From contig NZ_AUHR01000003.1 of NCBI RefSeq assembly GCF_000423285.1, positions 227,620-291,619 of the forward strand: a stretch of DNA of 64,000 nucleotides, given 5' to 3'. The stretch's first letter is position 1. The number at the start of each line of letters is the position of its first letter. This stretch comes from Laribacter hongkongensis DSM 14985 (lineage in GTDB: Bacteria; Pseudomonadota; Gammaproteobacteria; Burkholderiales; Aquaspirillaceae). The notes under the pieces are model-generated. The model was given only the letters and a program-made list of their open reading frames with translations, was not told the origin of the DNA and made no database searches. The translations under genes and the position numbers were made by a program. Below are positions 9,447-18,633 of the stretch, in pieces.

Positions 9447-9893
9447 ATGACTTCTGAGGTTTCTTCTTCTGTCCCTTTGCCACGATTCTGGCGCGGCATT
9501 GCCGGAGCCATTGTGGCGACACTGGTGCTGGAACTGCTTTTGCGATTTGCAGCCCCGCTGGTGATCGGGCATGTCGTCCGCCCTGCCCTGCTGGTAAACC
9601 GTCTGCTGGGCCTGCCGCCGGCCAGTCTGGCAGGTACCGTGGTGCATCTGGCTCTGGCGCTGGTCGTGCTGCCCCTGGGATTTGTCTGGATCATCGAGCG
9701 GCTGGTTCCCGGTTCGCTTCATGCCCGGGCGCTGGTGTATGCCTTGTTGCTGGGAACGCTGATCGGCATGGTGTTGCTGCCATTGGCCGGAGTCCCGGAT
9801 TTTTTCGGAAGCCAGCGCGGGGGGGTTTTTGTTTACCTGGTGCAGATCCTGTATTGCGGTCTCTTTGCCGGCCTGCTGGGAGAACGGCGATAA
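9447..9893 (+). CDS. Hypothetical inner-membrane protein, four predicted membrane segments
   Basis: Protein of 148 residues from the ATG at 9447 (MTSEVSSSVPLPRFW). Four hydrophobic stretches are visible (IAGAIVATLVLELLLRF; LAGTVVHLALALVVLPLGFVW; ALVYALLLGTLIGMVLLPLA; VFVYLVQILYCGLFAGLL). No family was recognised. It lies 150 bases upstream of sodB in the same direction. The 280 bases before it (9168-9446) show no gene. Confidence 0.65.
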   Translation: MTSEVSSSVPLPRFWRGIAGAIVATLVLELLLRFAAPLVIGHVVRPALLVNRLLGLPPASLAGTVVHLALALVVLPLGFVWIIERLVPGSLHARALVYALLLGTLIGMVLLPLAGVPDFFGSQRGGVFVYLVQILYCGLFAGLLGERR

Positions 9894-10044
9894 ATCCTGT
9901 TGCGGTCTGAATTCCGACTAAATTACTCGGAATTGGCATGCCCGTTGAGATTCGATAAACTTGCGCCTTGCCGGGCTGCTGAAATATCGAGGCAATGCGA
10001 GTCTTGCAGTCCTTATGCAATCACCATACGAGAGGAATCCTTAC

Positions 10045-10635
10045 ATGGAACACAAACTGCCCGAACTGCCGTACGCCCTTGATGCACTGGTTCCGTTCAT
10101 GTCGCGTGAAACGCTGGAATACCACTACGGCAAGCATCACCAGACCTATATCACCAACCTCAACAACCTGATCAAGGGCACCGAATTCGAAAACGCCCCG
10201 CTTGAAACCATCGTCAAGCAGTCCAGCGGCGGTGTGTTCAACAACGCAGCCCAGACCTGGAACCACACCTTCTTCTGGTTCGGGTTTGCACCGAATGCCA
10301 GTGGCGAAGCGCGTTTGCCGTCGGGCGCCCTGGCCAGTGCCATCGATGCCAAGTGGGGCAGCCTTGAAGAGTTCAAGAAAGCCTTCAACGCCGTTGCTGC
10401 CGGCACTTTCGGCTCTGGCTGGGCCTGGCTGGTAAAGAAGGCCGACGGCTCGCTGGATCTGGTTTCCACCAGCAATGCAGCTACGCCGCTGACAACCGAT
10501 GCAACGCCGTTGCTGACCTGTGACGTGTGGGAACACGCCTATTACATCGACTATCGCAACAGCCGCCCGAACTATCTGGAAAACTTCTGGAAGCTTGTCG
10601 ACTGGAACGTGGTTGCCGAGCGTTTTGCTGCCTGA
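10045..10635 (+). CDS. sodB: Superoxide dismutase, Fe type
   Basis: Cytoplasmic enzyme of 196 residues that converts superoxide to hydrogen peroxide and oxygen. The metal ligands are His27 (YHYGKHH), His74 (TWNHTFFW), Asp160 and His164 (DVWEHAYY). Gln70 in [10 protein letters not shown] is the iron-type signature. The ATG at 10045 follows AGAGGAAT. An upstream extension of the same frame has no support. A strong terminator follows, so it is a single-gene transcript. Confidence 0.96.
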   Translation: MEHKLPELPYALDALVPFMSRETLEYHYGKHHQTYITNLNNLIKGTEFENAPLETIVKQSSGGVFNNAAQTWNHTFFWFGFAPNASGEARLPSGALASAIDAKWGSLEEFKKAFNAVAAGTFGSGWAWLVKKADGSLDLVSTSNAATPLTTDATPLLTCDVWEHAYYIDYRNSRPNYLENFWKLVDWNVVAERFAA

Positions 10636-10651
10636 TCCAGACCGGACCAAA

Positions 10652-10692
10652 AATCAACAAGGAGGCTTTGGCCTCCTTTTTTCTTGTTGATT
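10652..10692 (+). terminator. Terminator after sodB
   Basis: The stem GGAGGC/GCCTCC with loop TTTG is followed by six T. Flanking AATCAACAA and TTGTTGATT extend the pairing. Confidence 0.9.
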
Positions 10693-10825
10693 TTGTGGGA
10701 ATAATGCAATTAAACAGCTTCAAGATTGTCTCATGACGATTGGCTTGATTATCGTCAAGCCAATCGCCATCAATCGAAATGACAATGCCTTTACGGATTC
10801 TTGACTATTGCTAAGGAGCACGTAG

Positions 10826-10972
10826 ATGGAACTCTGGAAAGAATTGCTCAGTTCGGAAGTCGGCATCATGAGCCTGATCGTGATCGCAATTGCATTTATC
10901 GTCCCGATCTACTGTGTCCGTTACTTCATGCGCAAATCACATGAAGATCCGTGTCAGACCGCCAAACACTGA
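10826..10972 (+). CDS. DUF3149-family small membrane protein
   Basis: A 48-residue protein (starts MELWKELLSSEVGIMSLIVI) with one membrane helix (residues 14-30) and a basic, hydrophilic C terminus. AAGGAG lies 9 bases before the ATG. It matches the DUF3149 pattern found in Neisseriales and other betaproteobacteria, from memory of the family. The function is unknown. Confidence 0.82.
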   Translation: MELWKELLSSEVGIMSLIVIAIAFIVPIYCVRYFMRKSHEDPCQTAKH

Positions 10973-10991
10973 AACACTGGCGTAAGCATGA

Positions 10992-11020
10992 AAAAACCCG
11001 CAGCCTGAGCTGCGGGTTTT
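10992..11020. terminator. Bidirectional terminator between DUF3149 and rbsB
   Basis: AAAACCCGCAGC pairs with GCTGCGGGTTTT around a CTGA loop, so both strands end in a T run. It serves the convergent small gene and rbsB. Confidence 0.9.
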
Positions 11021-11036
11021 GCTTTTCAGCGGTTTG

Positions 11037-11966
11037 TCATTGCTTGACCAGATCAAGCGGAACCGGCAGGGATTTGTCCACCGGTTGACCGTCGATGATC
11101 TTTTTGGCGGCATCCACTGCCGTCTTGCCGATCAGTTTCGGCTTTTGTGCCACTGTGGCGCTCATCTTGCCGGCCTTGACCGCATTGACCGCATCATCCG
11201 TCGCATCAAAGCCCACCACCGTCACGTCCTTCATGCCGGCCGCTTCCAGAGCCTGAACAGCACCCAGCGCCATTTCGTCATTGTGGGCAAACACACCCTT
11301 GACGTTCTTGTTGGCTTGCAGGATGTTTTCCATCACCGACAGTCCCTTGGCACGGTCGAAGTCCGCCGGCTGGCGACCCACAACCTTCACGTCCTTGGCC
11401 TGGTCGATCACGTCATGGAAGCCCTGGCCACGCTCGCGTGCTGCACTGGCCCCCGGAATGCCTTCCAGCTCCACCACATCACCCTGGTTGCCAATCTTTT
11501 CCAGCAGGTATTCCGCAGCCATCTTGCCGCCCGCGACGTTATCGCTGGCCACATGGCTGGCTACCTCGCCACCGTTGACCGAGCGGTCAAGCGTCACCAC
11601 CGGGATTCCGGCTGTGTTGGCCGCCTTCACTGCACCCACCACGGCATCAGAATCGGTCGGGTTGACCAGGATGACTTTCACCTTTTTCTGGATCAGGTCT
11701 TCGATGCTGGCAATCTGCTTGGCCGGATCGTCCTGGGCATCCACCGTAATCAGGGTCAGCCCCTGCTTCTGGGCTTCTTCCTCTGCACCCTTCTTGAGCG
11801 TGACAAAGAACGGGTTGGACTGCGTGGAAACGGCCAGACCAATGGCCGGCTTGCCGCCATCCGTTCCGGCGTCCGGTGCCTGGGCGGTTTCCGGACCCTG
11901 CTTGGAGCAGGCCGCCACCGCGAATACCAACGCGCCGGCCATCAGGGATTTCATCAGTTTGCTCAT
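11037..11966 (-). CDS. rbsB: Ribose ABC transporter, substrate-binding lipoprotein
   Basis: Periplasmic binding protein of 309 residues, last gene of the leftward ribose operon. A lipoprotein signal peptide ends in FAVAAC, with Cys20 as the lipidation site; E. coli RbsB is a soluble periplasmic protein, so membrane anchoring is a difference. The mature part matches the peripla_BP_4 family (GLAVSTQSNPFFVTLKKG, DAQDDPAKQIASIEDLI, VTLDRSVNGGEVASHVASDN). It delivers ribose to RbsC/RbsA. Confidence 0.92.
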   Translation of the reverse strand: MSKLMKSLMAGALVFAVAACSKQGPETAQAPDAGTDGGKPAIGLAVSTQSNPFFVTLKKGAEEEAQKQGLTLITVDAQDDPAKQIASIEDLIQKKVKVILVNPTDSDAVVGAVKAANTAGIPVVTLDRSVNGGEVASHVASDNVAGGKMAAEYLLEKIGNQGDVVELEGIPGASAARERGQGFHDVIDQAKDVKVVGRQPADFDRAKGLSVMENILQANKNVKGVFAHNDEMALGAVQALEAAGMKDVTVVGFDATDDAVNAVKAGKMSATVAQKPKLIGKTAVDAAKKIIDGQPVDKSLPVPLDLVKQ

Positions 11967-12048
11967 TGCTTCTTCCTAGGCATGTGCAGGAGTAAAACCA
12001 CCGGCAGGAGCGGGATCAAGCCTGCCGGCAGGTGAAAAAAACGCGCGC

Positions 12049-12987
12049 TTACTTGTGGCGGCGGTCCAGCAGGACTGCCAGCAGGATGACTGCGCCCTTG
12101 ATGACCTGCTGGTAGAACGACGACACACCCAGCAGGTTCAGGCCGTTGTTGAGCACCCCGATCAGCAAGGCGCCGATCAGCGTGCCGACAATCCAGCCGC
12201 GGCCGCCGGCGAGCGAAGTTCCGCCGAGTACGACGGCAGCGATGGCATCCAGCTCGTAGCCTGAACCGGCATTGGGCTGGGCCGAATTCAGGCGGGAGGT
12301 CAGGATCACCCCGGCCATGGCCGACAGGGCACCCGACAGGGCATAGACTGCGGGCTTGATCTGGCTGACGCGCACGCCGGAGATCAGGCTGGCTTCTTCA
12401 TTGCCGCCAATGGCGTACACATGGCGCCCGAACGTGGTCTTGCGCAGCACGAACCACAGCACGGCAAACGCCACCAGCATCCATATCACCGGCACCGGGA
12501 CCAGCGAGGCCACGTATCCCCCGCCGAGCATGGAGAAAAAGTCACTGTGCAAGCCGGTGACCGGACGGCCATCGGTCACGACCAGTGCCAGTCCGCGGAA
12601 AATGGTCATGGTCGCCAGCGTGGCAATGAACGGAGCGACCCGCCCCTGGTAGATCACCACGCCGTTGATCAGCCCCATCACGCCACCGACACCGATGCCC
12701 AGCAGGGTGGCCAGCACCGGATCCATGCCGGCGGTGATCCAGCCGGCAATCAGCACGCTGGAAAGCGCCAGGATGGAGCCGACCGACAGGTCAATGCCCC
12801 CGGTCAGGATCACGAAGGTCATGCCAAAGGCGATCAGGGCGTTGATCGAAACCTGGCGCATGACGTTCAGGATGTTGTTGAGCGTCAGGAAGTCCGGAGA
12901 CAGGAAAGTCAGCACAATGCTGATCAGGACCAGCGCAATCAGCGGCGCCAGTTTTTGCAATACGTTCTTGTTGTGTTCGGTGAGCAC
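12049..12987 (-). CDS. rbsC: Ribose ABC transporter, permease
   Basis: Inner-membrane permease of 312 residues, close to the E. coli length (321). It has eight to ten membrane segments; family motifs include FVILTGGIDLSVGSILALS and ELDAIAAVVLGGTSLAGGRG. It starts with GTG at 12987, directly after the rbsA stop (TAAGTG), so it depends on coupled translation. Confidence 0.94.
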   Translation of the reverse strand: MLTEHNKNVLQKLAPLIALVLISIVLTFLSPDFLTLNNILNVMRQVSINALIAFGMTFVILTGGIDLSVGSILALSSVLIAGWITAGMDPVLATLLGIGVGGVMGLINGVVIYQGRVAPFIATLATMTIFRGLALVVTDGRPVTGLHSDFFSMLGGGYVASLVPVPVIWMLVAFAVLWFVLRKTTFGRHVYAIGGNEEASLISGVRVSQIKPAVYALSGALSAMAGVILTSRLNSAQPNAGSGYELDAIAAVVLGGTSLAGGRGWIVGTLIGALLIGVLNNGLNLLGVSSFYQQVIKGAVILLAVLLDRRHK

Positions 12988-14484
12988 TTAGCATCCTCCG
13001 GTGGCGGCGTGCATGATGGATTCCTGGGTTGCGGTGGCTGCATCCACTTCAGCCGCAATCCGGCCCTCATGCATGACGAGGATGCGGTCGGACATCGACA
13101 GCACCTCCGGCAGTTCCGAGGAAATCATGATGACGGCCACGCCGTCACAGGCGAGTTGGTTGATGATGTGATAGATCTCGGCCTTGCCGCCGATGTCGAC
13201 GCCGCGGGTCGGCTCGTCCAGGATCAGCACGCGCGGCTTGATGGCCAGCCATTTGGCCAGCACCACTTTTTGCTGGTTGCCGCCGGACAGCGACTTGACT
13301 TCAAGGTCGCAGTCGCGGGTACGGATTTTCAGGCGGCCGATCATACCGTCGACAAACCCGCGCTCGCGGCCGGAAACGATCACGCCGGCACGCGAAAAGC
13401 CCTGCAAATGGGTCAGGGTCATGTTTTCCCGTACCGACAGCCCCAGCACCAGACCTTCATGCTTGCGGTCTTCGGTGACGAAGCCAATGCCGGCGCTGAT
13501 GGCGTCGGCAGGTTTGCTGATGGTCAGCGGCTTGCCGTTCAGGAACACCCGGCCACTGGCTTTTTTCTCGAGTCCGAACAGGGTCTTGACGATTTCCGTC
13601 CGTCCCGAGCCCATCAGGCCGGCAATGCCCAGCACTTCTCCGGCTCGCACGCTGAAGCCGATGTCCTTGATGACGGCACGGCTGTCGGCCAGGTTTTCCA
13701 CCCGCAGGCGTTCCTCGCCCGGCCGGGTCGTCCGCTTGGGAAAGCGCTCGCCGATTTCACGACCGACCATCATCTGGACCACTTCGTCCAGATCGGTTTC
13801 GGCAATCCGGGAAGTCCCGACGAAGTTGCCGTCACGCAGCACGGAAATCTGGTCGCACAGGGCAAAGATTTCTTCCATGCGGTGCGAGACATACACGATG
13901 CCGACTCCGGCGGCCCGCAGTTCGCGTATCAGCCGGAACAGGGCTTCGATTTCACGCTCGGTGAGGGCGGCTGTCGGCTCGTCCATGATCAGCACCCGGG
14001 CATCCAGTGACAGTGCGCGGGCGATTTCCACCATTTGCTGCTGCCCGATCGACAGGCTGCCGGCTTCACAGTCCGGGTCGATGTCCAGCACGTTCAGGCG
14101 TGCGAGGTATTCCCGGGTCCACCGGCGCATTTCGCGGTGGCGCAGGATGCCGGTGCGGCCGATGGTCAGCTCGCGCCCGAGGAACATGTTGTCAGCCACA
14201 CTCAGTTCGGGAATCAGGTTGAGTTCCTGGTGAATGATGGCAATGCCCAGCATTTCTGCATGTTTGGGGCCGCGGATGTCGACACTCCGGCCCTGCACCC
14301 GGATCTCTCCGGCATCTGACGGATAAATGCCGGTCAGGACTTTCATCAGGGTGGATTTGCCGGCACCGTTCTCTCCCATCAGGGCGTGGATTTCTCCGGC
14401 CTTGAGGCAGAACGACACGTCGCGCAGGACCGATACCGGTCCGAACGACTTGCAGATCCCCTGCATTTCAACAAGCGTGTCCAC
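12988..14484 (-). CDS. rbsA: Ribose ABC transporter, double ATPase
   Basis: Cytoplasmic ATPase of 498 residues with two fused ABC domains. The first shows Walker A GENGAGKST and signature LSIGQQQMVEIA. The second has GLMGSGRTE in place of a canonical Walker A and signature LSGGNQQKVVLAKW, as in E. coli RbsA. It starts with GTG at 14484, nine bases after the rbsD stop. It powers ribose import together with RbsC and RbsB. Confidence 0.95.
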   Translation of the reverse strand: MDTLVEMQGICKSFGPVSVLRDVSFCLKAGEIHALMGENGAGKSTLMKVLTGIYPSDAGEIRVQGRSVDIRGPKHAEMLGIAIIHQELNLIPELSVADNMFLGRELTIGRTGILRHREMRRWTREYLARLNVLDIDPDCEAGSLSIGQQQMVEIARALSLDARVLIMDEPTAALTEREIEALFRLIRELRAAGVGIVYVSHRMEEIFALCDQISVLRDGNFVGTSRIAETDLDEVVQMMVGREIGERFPKRTTRPGEERLRVENLADSRAVIKDIGFSVRAGEVLGIAGLMGSGRTEIVKTLFGLEKKASGRVFLNGKPLTISKPADAISAGIGFVTEDRKHEGLVLGLSVRENMTLTHLQGFSRAGVIVSGRERGFVDGMIGRLKIRTRDCDLEVKSLSGGNQQKVVLAKWLAIKPRVLILDEPTRGVDIGGKAEIYHIINQLACDGVAVIMISSELPEVLSMSDRILVMHEGRIAAEVDAATATQESIMHAATGGC

Positions 14485-14493
14485 TCAGGCTCC

Positions 14494-14892
14494 TCAGAAG
14501 ATCACGCCGGAGTACAGGATCACGTTTGCATACGGTGATGCTTCGCCGGTCCGGACGACGGCCCGGGCACCGCGGCTGAGCTGTTTGAATTCGGCGTGCG
14601 GCACATGCCCGATGGGCTTGCCGTCCAGCATGGATGTGGCGGCATGCTCGATCACCGGGTTGTGCTGGCTGATTTCATTGGCAAAAACCGCCCGCTCGAC
14701 CTGCATGTCGGCCAGTACCAGCTCCAGTGTGTCCAGAAACGCAGGCAGGCCCGGCTTGAGTGCCAGGTCGATGCGCTCGACACCAGGCGGAATGGGCAGG
14801 CCGCAGTCAGCGATCACGATGTAATCGGTATGGCCCAGTTCGGCGATCACCCGCGACAGCGGGGCATTGAGGATTCCGTTTTTTTTCATCAT
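14494..14892 (-). CDS. rbsD: D-ribose pyranase
   Basis: Cytoplasmic enzyme of 132 residues that interconverts the beta-pyranose and beta-furanose forms of ribose, so that RbsK can use it. N-terminal sequence MKKNGILNAPLSRVIAELGHTDYI and C-terminal YANVILYSGVIF are typical. Two ATGs in tandem (14892 and 14889) make the exact start uncertain by one codon. It begins right at the rbsK stop. Confidence 0.94.
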   Translation of the reverse strand: MMKKNGILNAPLSRVIAELGHTDYIVIADCGLPIPPGVERIDLALKPGLPAFLDTLELVLADMQVERAVFANEISQHNPVIEHAATSMLDGKPIGHVPHAEFKQLSRGARAVVRTGEASPYANVILYSGVIF

Positions 14893-15786
14893 TCAGGCCT
14901 GTCGGGCAAGAAAATCGTCCAGCTCGGACAAGGTGGGCATGCCGCCCTGCGCGCCCAGGCGGGTCACGGACAGGGCCGCGGCAGCGCAGGCACGGCGGAT
15001 GGCTTCTGCCAGCCCCAGATGCCAGAACGTAGCCAGTGCCGCATTGAAGGTATCGCCGGCACCGGTGGTATCCACGACTTCCACGGCAAAGCTCGGCTGG
15101 TGATGGAGGGTGCCGCTGCTGCACGAATAAAAAGCACCGTGCGCGCCACGGGTCATGGCCACGCGTCCGGGCAGGAAGTCGAGGAGTTCGGTGTAGTCCG
15201 CGCCCTTGCAGCCCAGTGCGGTGGCCAGCTCGAATTCGTTGGGCGTAATCAGGGTCACGAGGTCCAGCAGTTCACCCGGCAGTTTCTGGGCCGGAGCCGG
15301 ATTGAGGATGAACGGCTTGCCGTGTTTCCTGGCCATGCGCGCGGCCGCCAGCACTGTCGGCATGGGAACCTCGAGCTGCGAGAGCACGACGTCGGCATCA
15401 CGGATGACCCGTTCGGCTGCTTGGACATGCGCTTCCGACAGGCGATGATTGGCCCCCGGAATGACGACGATGGCATTGTCGCCGCCGGCAACGGTAATGG
15501 CTGCAACACCGGTTTCCACTTCTTCGATGACATCCACCCAGGCGGTATCGACGCCTTCGTTCAGCAGCCTGGCTGACAGCTCGCGCCCGAAGGCATCGTT
15601 GCCGACACAGCCCAGCATGACGACCGAACTCCCCAGACGGGAGGCCGCTACAGCCTGATTGGCTCCCTTGCCACCGGCAAAGGTCATGAAACCTTCACCC
15701 GTCAGGGTTTCGCCGATTTCGGGATAGCGGGAAGTCAGCACCACCAGATCCATGTTGATGCTGCCGACCACAACGATTTTAGGCAT
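14893..15786 (-). CDS. rbsK: Ribokinase
   Basis: Cytoplasmic PfkB-family sugar kinase of 297 residues, first gene of the operon. Substrate and ATP motifs are clear: MTFAGGKGANQAVAASRLG (residues about 35-53), the anion hole and catalytic base in DTTGAGDTFNAAL, and NPAPAQKLP. The start MPKIVVVGSINMD at 15786 follows a G-rich ribosome binding site. It converts ribose to ribose 5-phosphate. No RbsR-type regulator is adjacent. Confidence 0.94.
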   Translation of the reverse strand: MPKIVVVGSINMDLVVLTSRYPEIGETLTGEGFMTFAGGKGANQAVAASRLGSSVVMLGCVGNDAFGRELSARLLNEGVDTAWVDVIEEVETGVAAITVAGGDNAIVVIPGANHRLSEAHVQAAERVIRDADVVLSQLEVPMPTVLAAARMARKHGKPFILNPAPAQKLPGELLDLVTLITPNEFELATALGCKGADYTELLDFLPGRVAMTRGAHGAFYSCSSGTLHHQPSFAVEVVDTTGAGDTFNAALATFWHLGLAEAIRRACAAAALSVTRLGAQGGMPTLSELDDFLARQA

Positions 15787-16165
15787 GTAGCCCCCACAAA
15801 AACCAAGCGGGCGACAAGTGACCTGCCTGCGCCCGCATCGTGACATTCCGAATTTGTTGATAGATCAGTACGCCAGAAAATACGAACGCCGGCTACGCCG
15901 GCGCTGTCACTCTGGATGACTGAGCTTGCGTCCTGCAGTGCACAGAACAGGAAACGGTCGGATTTTCGTTACGACACGTCGCAGACTCAAGTGCAAACGT
16001 CGCATTTACGAAAGTAGTGTCGCATAAAAATAAGAAAATTAACATATATGAAACCACCATCCCGGTGAGCGATGGCCTCGGGTGGTATAGTCCAGCGCAA
16101 GACAGCCGTATACCGGTAATACGTAACAGCCGGCTGTCGGTCACGATTGTTTTCAGGAGAAACTC
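15787..16165. promoter_or_regulatory. Divergent promoter region of the ribose operon and yicC
   Basis: About 380 bases with no gene. A compact inverted repeat, CGCCGGC-TAC-GCCGGCG, sits at 15887-15903 near the rbsK start and could be an operator or a terminator-like stem. A TATAGT hexamer at 16086-16091 is a candidate -10 box for yicC. Both assignments are guesses from pattern. Confidence 0.4.
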
Positions 16166-17032
16166 ATGATCCTCAGCATGACCGGATTCGCCGCAGCCAT
16201 CTGCGACATTCCCGGCGGCCAGCTCACGCTGGAACTTCGCGCCGTCAACCACCGTTTTCTGGACTTGCAGCTGCGCCTGCCGGAAGAGCTTCGCATCCTT
16301 GATCCACAACTGCGTGAACAGATTGCGGCCCGCATCGGTCGTGGCAAGGTCGAATGCCGGATCAGCATCAACCAGACCGGTTCTGCTGTCCCCAGCCTTG
16401 AGCTCAATGCCGAACTGCTGGAGCGCCTGCTGGCCGTGGTCGGCACACTGAAGGCCCGGGTTCCCGGTACCAAGGACCTGTCGACGGGGGAGCTTTTGCG
16501 CTGGCCCGGCATGCTGGTCGGTGACGGCATCAGCCCGGAAGCCATGCAGCAGCGCGTGCTGGATGCCCTGCCGGCCCTGCTGGCCGATTTCAATGCCACC
16601 CGTGCCCGTGAAGGCGAAAAACTGGCGCAGGTATTGCTGGACCGCTTGCAGCAGATCGAAGCCATCGTTGCCCGCGTCCGGCCGCACATGCCGGAAGTGC
16701 TGGCCGCGTGGCGCGAAAAGCTCGGCAGCCGTCTGCGCGAGGCGCTGGGCAGTGTTGACGAGGACCGGATCAAGCAGGAATTTGCCCTGTTTGCCCAGAA
16801 AGTCGATATCGATGAAGAGCTGGAGCGCTTGTCCACTCACGTCAGCGAAGTACGCCGGGTGGTCGAACGCGGGGGCATCGTTGGCAAGCGGCTTGATTTC
16901 CTGATGCAGGAGCTGAACCGGGAAGCCAATACCCTGGGGTCGAAATCGGTATCTCCGGCCACGACACAGGCTTCGGTTGAGCTGAAGGTGCTGATCGAAC
17001 AGATGCGGGAACAGATCCAGAATCTGGAATAA
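16166..17032 (+). CDS. yicC: YicC-family endoribonuclease
   Basis: Protein of 288 residues with the YicC N-terminal domain (MILSMTGFAAA, ELRAVNHRFLDLQLRLPEEL) and the C-terminal DUF1732 domain (KVDIDEELERLSTHVSEVRRVV, GKRLDFLMQELNREANTLGSKS). Family members are stress-linked RNA-degrading enzymes, shown for E. coli YicC to act on a small RNA. A good ribosome binding site, CAGGAGAAA, precedes the ATG. Confidence 0.92.
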   Translation: MILSMTGFAAAICDIPGGQLTLELRAVNHRFLDLQLRLPEELRILDPQLREQIAARIGRGKVECRISINQTGSAVPSLELNAELLERLLAVVGTLKARVPGTKDLSTGELLRWPGMLVGDGISPEAMQQRVLDALPALLADFNATRAREGEKLAQVLLDRLQQIEAIVARVRPHMPEVLAAWREKLGSRLREALGSVDEDRIKQEFALFAQKVDIDEELERLSTHVSEVRRVVERGGIVGKRLDFLMQELNREANTLGSKSVSPATTQASVELKVLIEQMREQIQNLE

Positions 17033-17055
17033 CGCTTTGCCGGCATCCGGACAGC

Positions 17056-17084
17056 AAGGCCCCTCTCCTGCGAGGGGCCTTTTG
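17056..17084 (+). terminator. Terminator after yicC
   Basis: AAGGCCCCTC pairs with GAGGGGCCTT around TCCTGC, followed by T residues. Confidence 0.9.
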
Positions 17085-17466
17085 GTTCGTGTGTTCGTCC
17101 GGATTCACTCAGGGGCGACAGCCATGAACCGGATCAAATGAAGGATTCTTCCTGATCAGCCTGAACCTGCATGTCTTCAGTCATTCGGTGCCAGACACCA
17201 TGGGTTGCCCGTCGGGAAAAGCGGACATGGACCGAAGACCCATTGCCAAATTCACGGGGCAAATCATGTCCGGACGGACACTCCAGAGCACAGTCTCCAC
17301 AAACAGACGGTTATCGACGGCACTTGTCTGTGGGCTTGCCGGGCAGCAAGTGTTCAATGCACATTCATCACGTATCGCCAAGCAGGTCTCATGTCATTTG
17401 CAGGCTGTAAAAAGCGCAAACGAAACCACAAAGCCAATACTGTTGGCACCCTCTGGTGACTGAAGG
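17085..17466. other. Intergenic region between the yicC terminator and clsB
   Basis: About 380 bases where several overlapping small frames are open, but none has a convincing start, ribosome binding site or familiar motif. It lies between two convergent genes, so it may be decayed sequence. Confidence 0.35.
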
Positions 17467-18633
17467 TCATTCCTTGCTGTAATACTCGCCCAGACCGGCC
17501 AGGTTGATTGCAAAGCGCGCAATGCCATAGCAGGTCCATGCAATCCATTTTTCCCACCAGCGTGCCCGGACCACCATCTGGGGCAGGATGCGCAGGCTGT
17601 CCTCCCGGAGCCGCTTGAGGATGCTCGACTGCAATTCGCGGGCAAACGGGTAGTGGTCCACCACCACATTGGCCTCGCGAGCCAGGCCAAGGCTGAAAGG
17701 GTCGATGTTGCTGGAGCCTACCGTAGCCCAGCGGGTGTCGACTACGGCAACTTTGGCGTGCATGTGTCCGGCCCGGTATTCGTGGATTTCGATGCCGGCC
17801 CGCAAGAACTGTCCGTACAGGCTGCGGGTGGCCCACTGCATGACCGGGTGATCCGGTCGTCCTTGCAGCAACAGGCGTACCCGGACACCGCGCTCAACGG
17901 CCTGGATCATGGCGCGCCGCAGCCTGATGCCGGGCAGGAAATAGGCATTGGCGATCAGGATTTCATGGCGTGCCAGATGGCACTGACGCAGGTATTCGTT
18001 TTCGATGGACAGGCGATGGCGCAGGTTGTCGCGTACCACCAGTCTGGCCGCCATGACGCCGACAGGCCTGGGGTTGCTGCGCGGCCCGGCCAATACCGGC
18101 CAGCCGTCGCCGTGCAAGGCAGCCAGTTGTCGCCACAGCTTGCGCATCGTAAGGCTGACCGCATCCACCAGCGGCCCTTCTACCCGGACCGCGTAATCGT
18201 AACGCGGAGCATAGCCGGGCAAGGCATTGTCACAATCGTCGTGCAGGTTGATCCCGCCGGCGTAAGCCTGGCGTCCGTCGATGACCGCCAGCTTGCGGTG
18301 CAGGCGCCGCAAACGGTTGCGGCGCGGAATGATCCAGTGCCGGGCCAGCCGGAAGAAGCGGAAATCCACTCCGGCTGCCCGCAGGCGCTCGATCCAGTCG
18401 GCAGGAAAGTCGCGCGAGCCAAAGCCGTCGACCAGTATCCGCACGCTGACGCCTCGTTCTGCGGCGGCAATCAGGGCCAGAACGATGGGCTCGGTAGAAA
18501 CGTCGATGCGGAAAATGTAGGTTTCCAGCAGGATTTCCTGGCGGGCGGTCTGGATGTCGGCCAGGAGTGCGGGGAAGAATTCGGCGCCCGTCGTCAGCAA
18601 GGTTACGCGGTTGCCGGCGACAAAATGTCTCAT
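17467..18633 (-). CDS. clsB: Cardiolipin synthase, ClsB type
   Basis: Phospholipase D superfamily enzyme of 388 residues that makes cardiolipin at the inner membrane. Two HKD motifs are present: His112-Lys114-Asp119 (LHRKLAVIDG) and His292-Lys294-Asp299 (MHAKVAVVDT), each followed by the G-GSxN-type sequence (GGINLHDD, GSSNIDPFSLGL). It lacks long N-terminal membrane helices, as in E. coli ClsB (YbhO). The ATG overlaps the stop of the upstream YbhP-like gene by 4 bases; the same pair is found in E. coli. Confidence 0.9.
   Translation of the reverse strand: MRHFVAGNRVTLLTTGAEFFPALLADIQTARQEILLETYIFRIDVSTEPIVLALIAAAERGVSVRILVDGFGSRDFPADWIERLRAAGVDFRFFRLARHWIIPRRNRLRRLHRKLAVIDGRQAYAGGINLHDDCDNALPGYAPRYDYAVRVEGPLVDAVSLTMRKLWRQLAALHGDGWPVLAGPRSNPRPVGVMAARLVVRDNLRHRLSIENEYLRQCHLARHEILIANAYFLPGIRLRRAMIQAVERGVRVRLLLQGRPDHPVMQWATRSLYGQFLRAGIEIHEYRAGHMHAKVAVVDTRWATVGSSNIDPFSLGLAREANVVVDHYPFARELQSSILKRLREDSLRILPQMVVRARWWEKWIAWTCYGIARFAINLAGLGEYYSKE

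Noticed and set aside
12421..14010. 529-residue open frame on the plus strand
   Set aside because: Antisense to rbsC and rbsA; His- and Gln-rich composition typical of a shadow frame in GC-rich DNA.
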